NCBI GenBank assembly: GCA_945912085.1
Contig: CAMEBJ010000040.1
Span: 1-8,719 of the forward strand
Direction: 5' to 3'
From: an uncultured Bacteroidales bacterium
GTDB taxonomy: Bacteria; Bacteroidota; Bacteroidia; Bacteroidales; UBA932
Length of the DNA: 8,719 nt
Position numbers and translations under genes: made by a program. A model generated the notes under the pieces. It was not told the DNA's origin and ran no database searches. It saw only the letters and a program-made list of their open reading frames with translations. This document shows, in pieces, positions 6,467 through 8,719 of this stretch. Within the stretch, counting starts at the first letter, position 1, and each line of letters begins with the position of its first letter.

Positions 6467-7921
6467 TCAGGAGGCGAATTTCTTTTCGTTGCTTTCGAGT
6501 GCGATGAAGATGAAAAGCATTATCGTGAAAGCAAGCAGGGAAGAACCTCCGTAGCTGATGAACGGAAGCGGGATGCCGATGACGGGCATCAGTCCTATGG
6601 TCATACCTATGTTTATGAAGAGATGCATGAATATGCAACTGGCCACGCAGTATCCGTAGATTCTCGTGAATGCTTCCTTGCACCTTTCCGCCTTGCTGAT
6701 TATTCTCCAAATCAGAAAGACGAAAAGCAGAATCACAGCTGCGGAACCGATGAATCCCCATTCCTCCCCGATAGTGCAGAAGATGAAGTCAGTGCTCTGC
6801 TCCGGCACGAAGCCGTAGGTTGTCTGTGTGCCCTGGAGATAGCCTTTACCGAAAAGTCCGCCAGATCCGATTGCAATCATCGACTGGTTCACATTGTAGC
6901 CCACTCCCGAAGGGTCGTCCTTCATTCCGAGCAGGACTTCGATTCTCTTTCGCTGGTGGTCCTGGAGCACGTCGTTGAAAAGGAAGTCCGTGGAATAGAC
7001 AAGCATAACCCCGGCCAGCAGCGAGGCGGCTGCAAGAACCGTAAATCCCGAGCGGTTCCTGTACGCCCTGAAGATGACAAAAGGCAGCGTGAGGAGTATT
7101 ACACCGAGGAATATGTAGGTCGGTTTGACCATCTTCTCAAGGTCCCATCCTGCCGCTTCCCAAATATTCTCCATAATCAGGGGAACGAAACCCAGGAACA
7201 CCAGGACGGGGAGATATTTGACAAGCCATCCCTTGATTTTTCCGGTGTAGGCCGCATCGCAGAATGAAGTCACGCAGGCAAGTACCATCAGGGCGGTGTA
7301 GGGAGATGCGGCAAGCGTCAGCACGAAAAGCAGTATTGCCATGAATCCCAGGAAAAGAATCCAACCGGACATTCCCTCCCTGTACAGGACGAAGGCAAAT
7401 CCGACATACACCAGGGCGGATCCCGTTTCGCTCTGGCCGACAATCACCAGCATAGGGAAGATGATGATGGCGGCTGCCGTCAGAAAGTCCTTCAGGCGTG
7501 AAATCTTGAATCCGAACTGACTCATCACCGTCGAAAGCAGCAGCGACGTGGAGATTTTCGACACCTCTGCCGGCTGGAACCGCACGGGACCGAACTCGAA
7601 CCAGGACCTGGAGCCTTTAACCTCTGTGCCCAGGAAAATGACCGCCACAAGCAGAATGGCAACGCCAAGATATATTGGAAGTGACAGACTTTCATATATA
7701 TGAGGATTCAGCACGAACAGGATTACAACCACGAAACCCAGGCTGATGAGCATCCAAAGGAACTGCTTCCCGCTTCTTCCATCAGGAGAGAAGATGGAGG
7801 ACGGTTCCGAGGAATGGATGGAGGCATAGATGTTCATCCATCCAATCAGGAAAAGGACGAACCAGCAAAGGACCAGCATCCAGTCGATATTTTTCAGCAA
7901 ACCTTTCTCTGTCAGTCTCAT
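6467..7921 (-). CDS. rodA: Peptidoglycan glycosyltransferase RodA (SEDS family)
   Basis: A 484-aa polytopic membrane protein, ATG to TGA. RodA polymerises lipid II into glycan strands for lateral wall growth, together with the class B PBP encoded just upstream. SEDS landmarks are GSRSWFEFGPVRFQPAEVSKI-type residues (about 103-123), QSETGSALVY (163-172), DHQRKRIEVLL (321-331), the GYNVNQSMIAIGSGGLFGKG region (341-360), and PEQSTDFIF (373-381), whose Asp378 corresponds to the essential loop aspartate of RodA/FtsW. ISYGGSS lies near the C-terminus. It is longer than the E. coli protein (about 370 aa) mainly through an extra membrane/loop section around residues 225-290, which fits what I recall for Bacteroidales RodA. 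It starts 10 nt after the PBP2 stop, an mrdA-rodA operon. Assignment to RodA rather than FtsW rests on this pairing and on the motifs. Confidence 0.93.
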   Translation of the reverse strand: MRLTEKGLLKNIDWMLVLCWFVLFLIGWMNIYASIHSSEPSSIFSPDGRSGKQFLWMLISLGFVVVILFVLNPHIYESLSLPIYLGVAILLVAVIFLGTEVKGSRSWFEFGPVRFQPAEVSKISTSLLLSTVMSQFGFKISRLKDFLTAAAIIIFPMLVIVGQSETGSALVYVGFAFVLYREGMSGWILFLGFMAILLFVLTLAASPYTALMVLACVTSFCDAAYTGKIKGWLVKYLPVLVFLGFVPLIMENIWEAAGWDLEKMVKPTYIFLGVILLTLPFVIFRAYRNRSGFTVLAAASLLAGVMLVYSTDFLFNDVLQDHQRKRIEVLLGMKDDPSGVGYNVNQSMIAIGSGGLFGKGYLQGTQTTYGFVPEQSTDFIFCTIGEEWGFIGSAAVILLFVFLIWRIISKAERCKEAFTRIYGYCVASCIFMHLFINIGMTIGLMPVIGIPLPFISYGGSSLLAFTIMLFIFIALESNEKKFAS

Positions 7922-7931
7922 TGCAAAAACA

Positions 7932-8719
7932 TTATGGTTTAACCTTGTCCATCAGGTTTCCTTCAAGCACCCTCGTTTCCAAGGCCTTCCTGTCAGGACA
8001 GATTTCACCGTTGAGGTATTTTTCAATCAGGAGGGAAGCTATCGGGGCCGCCCATCTTGCGCCGAAGGAACCGTGTTCGATGTATGCTGCCACGGCAATC
8101 TTCGGATTGTCCTTCGGGGCGAAACAGATGAAGACGGAGTTGTCGTCACCCCTTGGGTTCTGCGCCGTACCTGTCTTTCCGCAGATGTCCAGACCCTTGA
8201 CCTCGGCAACGCTTGCCGTCGCCCCGCTGCCGTAACCGCTGTTGACAGCCCGGTACATACCCTCGACCACGACGGGGAAATAGGAAGTGTCCACCATCGT
8301 ATAAACCTTTTCCTTGTACTTGGGGTCGATTGAGACGAGTTTAGAGTCCTTTACTATATGCGGTATATAATAATATCCCCTGTTTGCAATGGTTGCACAC
8401 AGGTTTGCCAGATGCAGGGGAGTGCAGCCGATTTCTCCCTGGCCGATGGAGAGGGAGATGACTGTCGTGGCCTTCCAGCTGCCCTTGCCGTAGCGCTTGT
8501 CGTAGTATCTGGAGTCGGGAATGAATCCCGGAAGTTCCGCCGGGAAGTCGCTCCCGAGTTTCCGCCCGAAGCCGAAACTCCTGACATACTCGTTCCATTT
8601 GTCCATCGACTGGGCTATGTTGCCGTTCTTTCCGTTTTCCAGGATGTTGCGGAAGACATAGCAATAGTAGGCATTGCAGGACATCATGACGGCCTCTTCG
8701 AGGGCGAGCGGTGACTTGT
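7932..8719 (-). CDS. mrdA: Penicillin-binding protein 2, C-terminal part (cut by window edge)
   Basis: The open frame runs in from the right edge (first complete codon 8717-8715) and gives 261 residues to a TAA stop. A Met at 8687 is internal and not the real start. It is the C-terminal half of the transpeptidase domain of a class B PBP, which cross-links the glycan strands made by RodA on the periplasmic side. The SxN motif is SCN (8681-8673, in a MMSCNAYY context), the SIGQGEIGCTPLHLAN stretch is typical of PBP2/FtsI-type enzymes, and the KTG motif is GKTGTAQNP (KTG at 8177-8169). The SxxK active-site motif, pedestal domain and membrane anchor lie outside the window. PBP2 rather than FtsI is inferred from rodA immediately downstream. 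Confidence 0.9.
   Translation of the reverse strand, partial: KSPLALEEAVMMSCNAYYCYVFRNILENGKNGNIAQSMDKWNEYVRSFGFGRKLGSDFPAELPGFIPDSRYYDKRYGKGSWKATTVISLSIGQGEIGCTPLHLANLCATIANRGYYYIPHIVKDSKLVSIDPKYKEKVYTMVDTSYFPVVVEGMYRAVNSGYGSGATASVAEVKGLDICGKTGTAQNPRGDDNSVFICFAPKDNPKIAVAAYIEHGSFGARWAAPIASLLIEKYLNGEICPDRKALETRVLEGNLMDKVKP

Noticed and set aside
6437..7267. Open frame of 276 codons on the plus strand opposite rodA
   Set aside because: It is the antisense shadow of a clearly conserved rodA; the translation is rich in His, Glu and Arg with no recognisable domain.
1..8719. tRNA, rRNA, CRISPR array, transposase or integrase
   Set aside because: I looked on both strands and saw no cloverleaf, no regularly spaced direct repeats and no recombinase motifs.

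Overview
The window looks like chromosome of a Gram-negative Bacteroidota, most likely Bacteroidales. The signs are: all genes on the minus strand, AT-rich start regions with little Shine-Dalgarno sequence, a textbook Bacteroides-type promoter (TTTG-N20-TATTTTTG) before fabG, SPII lipoproteins, a fimbrillin-like domain, a 7-TM AraC-type regulator, and a long (484 aa) RodA directly after PBP2. I cannot name the genus from this alone.

In transcription order (right to left) there are two parts. The housekeeping part (8719 to 5572) holds the 3' end of mrdA (PBP2, cut by the window edge), rodA 10 nt behind it, a weak hairpin terminator, and fabG with its own promoter and a 5'-leader hairpin. Right after the fabG stop lies a 123-bp imperfect palindrome (5448-5570), probably a repeat element or processed RNA hairpin.

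The accessory part (5353 to 9) looks like one operon of four genes: a 7-TM membrane-bound AraC-family regulator (5306-4215), a lipoprotein I call toxin-like protein A (4190-2346), a 42-codon small ORF (2342-2214), and a lipoprotein I call toxin-like protein B (2204-9). The gaps are only 24, 3 and 9 nt. A perfect 13-bp inverted repeat brackets a TACATTTG -7 box immediately before the regulator start, suggesting tight, possibly autoregulated expression.

A and B are diverged paralogues over about 350 C-terminal residues. By eye that shared part has the layout of the leukocidin / alpha-hemolysin / Vibrio cholerae cytolysin beta-barrel pore-forming family, followed by a beta-rich C-terminal domain. 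Their N-termini differ: A carries an alpha/beta region that vaguely recalls the V. cholerae cytolysin pro-domain, and B carries a fimbrillin-like domain of about 300 residues. My reading is a candidate, possibly bicomponent, surface-anchored or vesicle-borne pore-forming system with its own membrane regulator and a small peptide encoded between the two components. The family call is pattern recognition from memory, not a database result. There is no sign of coding genes on the plus strand.
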